The position numbers and the translations under genes are program-made. Of a stretch of 22,992 nt of DNA, positions 21,704 through 22,992 are shown piece after piece (position 1 is the first letter of the stretch; each line of letters begins with the position of its first letter). This stretch comes from Actinomycetes bacterium. GTDB lineage: Bacteria > Actinomycetota > Actinomycetes > Actinomycetales > Cellulomonadaceae. The stretch lies in the NCBI GenBank assembly GCA_023425905.1, contig JAFABT010000211.1:1-22992 (forward strand), given 5' to 3'. The notes below the pieces were generated by a model. The model saw nothing but the letters and a program-made list of their open reading frames with translations. It was not told the origin of the DNA and did no database searches.

Positions 21704-22420
21704 CTACTCGCCTCCGCCTTCTCCAGGCTGGTTCATCGCGGGCCGGGTCCTCTTCACGCCTGCGAGCTTGCTGCCGGACCCGTTGAGCGTGCTGGTGGAC
21801 ATCCCGAAGCCACCGGACACGTTCAGGCCTCCAGACACGGTGAGACCGGGCGCCGGCGCGAGGCCGATGCCCTGCGACCCACCGCCCAGCGATGCCGGCG
21901 CGAGGCCGATGCCCTGCGACCCACCGCCCAGACCCGAGCCGGAGCCGGAGCCGGAGCCGGAAGACAGTGAGGCGCCCGAGCCCGATGACGACGAACCGCC
22001 GCCACCACCACCGTTGCCACCCCCACCAGCTTGCCCACCACCGCCGGAACCGCCGGAACCGCTACCCGAGCCTCCTGTAACGCCACCGCCACCGCCACCG
22101 CCGCCGCCGCCGCCTGACGATCCGCTGTCGTCTGACTCCTCGAGCGCGTCCGCGAGGTCGGCGTCGACCGCGGTGAAGTTCTCCGCAATGCCAGCGATGT
22201 TGGACTTGAGCACCTCAAGGTCCTCGATCATGTCCTTGCGCCGGATGTCCCAGTTGCGCGCGAACGTCTCGACCCGATCCTGGAGCCCTTCCTCGCCAGT
22301 CGCCTTGGCGACAGCGTCAGCCCGGTCGTTGGCGTCTGTGAACTCGGCAATGATCGACGAGAGGTTGCTCGCGAGTGTGGTGAGCGACTCGAGGTCGATC
22401 TTGATGTCCGGCCCGGCCAT
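21704..22420 (-). CDS. WXG100/EspC-like helical protein with long glycine-serine tail
   Basis: A 238-residue protein. Residues 1-95 form a probable helical hairpin (LESLTTLASNLSSIIAEFTD, then LQDRVETFARNWDIRRKDMI and EDLEVLKSNIAGIAENFTAV) of about the size of a WXG100 or EspC-type unit, with Trp57 just before the second helix. Residues 98-165 are nearly pure Gly/Ser, and 164-190 contain two copies of LGGGSQGIGLAPA with a 14-residue period. The basic segment KLAGVKRTRPAMNQPGEGGGE ends the protein. There is no signal peptide. The organisation suggests a secreted or cell-surface-exposed helical adaptor with a flexible tail. It lies between the WXG100-like gene and the candidate effector, the position held by helical partner proteins in LXG operons. 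Confidence 0.8.
   Translation of the reverse strand: MAGPDIKIDLESLTTLASNLSSIIAEFTDANDRADAVAKATGEEGLQDRVETFARNWDIRRKDMIEDLEVLKSNIAGIAENFTAVDADLADALEESDDSGSSGGGGGGGGGGGVTGGSGSGSGGSGGGGQAGGGGNGGGGGGSSSSGSGASLSSGSGSGSGSGLGGGSQGIGLAPASLGGGSQGIGLAPAPGLTVSGGLNVSGGFGMSTSTLNGSGSKLAGVKRTRPAMNQPGEGGGE
21852..21931. repeat. Tandem duplication (38-bp identical units, 42-bp period) inside the Gly-rich tail
   Basis: Bases 21852-21889 and 21894-21931 are identical over 38 bp, with a 4-bp spacer. They encode the two LGGGSQGIGLAPA repeats. Exact nucleotide identity suggests a recent slip duplication. Confidence 0.85.
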
Positions 22421-22437
22421 CCGCCGACCCCTCTCTC

Positions 22438-22474
22438 TCCGTGACGTGCGTCGTCAAAGTCCGTGACGTGTGTC
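22438..22474. repeat. Pair of 15-bp direct repeats with 22-bp period upstream of the Gly-rich-tail gene
   Basis: TCCGTGACGTGCGTC (22438-22452) and TCCGTGACGTGTGTC (22460-22474) differ at one base and are spaced by about two helical turns. They lie 18-54 bp upstream of the start at 22420, so they could be tandem regulator sites. The rest of the 170-bp spacer (22421-22590) holds the terminator hairpin and no gene. Confidence 0.5.
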
Positions 22475-22543
22475 TTTCGCCTAGGCCTCGCCTGTCGAGG
22501 AGAAGCCCGGCACCTGTGTGCGACGCAACCAGTGAGCGCCGCG

Positions 22544-22583
22544 GGAGGTCGCGTCGCACGCACGAGCGTCCGACGCGACCTCC
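22544..22583 (-). terminator. Terminator hairpin just after the WXG100-like gene
   Basis: GGAGGTCGCGTCG (22544-22556) and CGACGCGACCTCC (22571-22583) are exact 13-bp complements around a 14-base loop, starting 7 bases past the WXG100-like stop. It probably makes that gene mostly monocistronic, allowing higher expression than the downstream operon. One arm can also pair with GTGCGACGC at 22518-22526. Confidence 0.7.
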
Positions 22584-22590
22584 GGGAAGA

Positions 22591-22887
22591 TCAGCCCTGG
22601 ATGGCCTTGGCGAGGCTCGAGTCGACGTCGCCGAGCGTCGTGGCCGCGGCCTCGACGAAGCCCGCGAGACCGTCGATCGCGTTGACCGCCTGGACCGTGC
22701 CCGTCGTGAACTGCTCGTACGTCGTCTGGAACGCGCCCGAGGCCTGGTCCGTGACGAAGCCGCTCGCGACGAGGTCGTCGACCTGACGCTTGAGGTCGTT
22801 GAGCGTGTCCGTGAGGGTCTGCTGCCCCGTCCGCAGGCGCGTAGCAGCACCGTTCATCTCGTCGTAGGACACGTTGATGTTGGCCAT
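22591..22887 (-). CDS. WXG100-like (ESAT-6 family) type VII secretion target
   Basis: A 98-residue, signal-less helical protein (MANINVSYDEMNGAATRLRT and onward), the right size and secondary-structure layout for a WXG100 hairpin. Helix 1 (about 7-40, GAATRLRTGQQTLTDTLNDLKRQVDDLV) leads to a turn SGFVTDQASGAF (42-53), and helix 2 runs TYEQFTTGTVQAVNAIDGLAGFVEAAATTL. The canonical W-x-G is replaced by G-F-V in the turn, while the following (D)xA(S/x)GAF pattern of the family is kept. Exported members dimerise and carry a C-terminal YxxxD/E-type signal; here a strict copy is not seen. GGAGGGGG lies upstream of the ATG at 22887; the frame extends to 22938, but the extension is rejected. It heads the cluster and has its own candidate operator and terminator. 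Confidence 0.87.
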   Translation of the reverse strand: MANINVSYDEMNGAATRLRTGQQTLTDTLNDLKRQVDDLVASGFVTDQASGAFQTTYEQFTTGTVQAVNAIDGLAGFVEAAATTLGDVDSSLAKAIQG

Positions 22888-22939
22888 GACTTCCCCCTCC
22901 GGGAGTCCGCACCGACCCTCGTGGCCGGCAACTGCCACG

Positions 22940-22968
22940 AACCTACGCGAAGACCAACGACCTGCCCA
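22940..22968 (-). promoter_or_regulatory. Candidate promoter of the WXG100-like gene
   Basis: On the minus strand TGGGCA (22963-22968) and TAGGTT (22940-22945) are separated by 17 bp, a workable -35/-10 pair. The -35 hexamer overlaps the edge of the 30-bp palindrome at 22962-22991. Confidence 0.4.
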
Positions 22969-22991
22969 TGGGGAGTACTCCCCATCGGCAG
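22962..22991. promoter_or_regulatory. 30-bp near-perfect palindrome upstream of the WXG100-like gene
   Basis: The core ATGGGGAGTACTCCCCAT (22968-22985) is a perfect 18-bp palindrome. It extends to 30 bp (CTGCC...GGCAG) with a single mismatched pair. With no loop it is better suited to binding a dimeric regulator than to forming a terminator. It is 75 bp upstream of the start codon and overlaps the candidate -35. The regulator is unknown. Confidence 0.62.
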
Positions 22992-22992
22992 G

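Noticed and set aside
22081..22123. Repeated GCC/ACC triplets as a repeat array or CRISPR-like structure
   Set aside because: They are the codons of the polyglycine tail read on the opposite strand; there are no spacers and no conserved repeat unit. No CRISPR array, transposase or insertion-sequence ends were seen anywhere in the window.

Overview
The window is very GC-rich (roughly 70%), densely packed DNA. It uses GTG starts and start/stop overlaps freely, and it carries the actinobacterial gene neighbourhood tRNA-Thr, tRNA-Met, rpmG, hadA-like, hadB-like, murB. It most likely comes from an Actinomycetota chromosome, probably Micrococcales (Cellulomonadaceae/Sanguibacter-like). That placement is an inference from gene content and protein style, not from a search.

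Region 1-4369: the 3' part of an adenosine deaminase gene (+) meets a minus-strand set: murB, a secreted I36-type peptidase inhibitor, an ECF sigma factor and its translationally coupled membrane-anchored partner (probable anti-sigma). A perfect TGTGA-N6-TCACA (CRP/GlxR-type) site lies just upstream of the inhibitor gene.

Region 4374-8282: two tandem paralogous MFS transporters (minus) diverge from a LacI-family regulator (+). An 18-bp near-perfect CG-centred palindrome abuts the probable ribosome-binding site of the first transporter. This module separates murB from hadAB.

Region 8315-14171: housekeeping genes. They are hadB-like and hadA-like dehydratases, rpmG, tRNA-Met(CAT), tRNA-Thr(GGT), tRNA-Tyr(GTA), a YajQ-family protein, an HtpX-type M48 protease, an FprA-type ferredoxin-NADP reductase and a RarD-type EamA transporter. 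Strong hairpins punctuate the units.

Region 14168-22992: one long minus-strand cluster that looks like a type VII/LXG-type secretion-substrate locus. It begins at the right edge with a palindromic operator candidate, a WXG100-like protein with a degenerate WXG turn, and a terminator hairpin. It continues with a helical protein carrying a long Gly/Ser tail, a 481-residue LXG-like candidate effector with a hydrophobic centre and glycine-rich C-terminus, and two small soluble proteins. After these come a six-TM membrane protein and two soluble proteins, then a second paralogous membrane protein, another soluble paralog, a 98-bp decayed fragment and a last soluble paralog. The fragment lines up with one soluble gene at a constant offset of 1980 bp, which points to a duplicated membrane-soluble-soluble block that later decayed. 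No secretion ATPase lies in the window. Effector/immunity or effector/chaperone roles are proposed from gene layout and protein architecture only.
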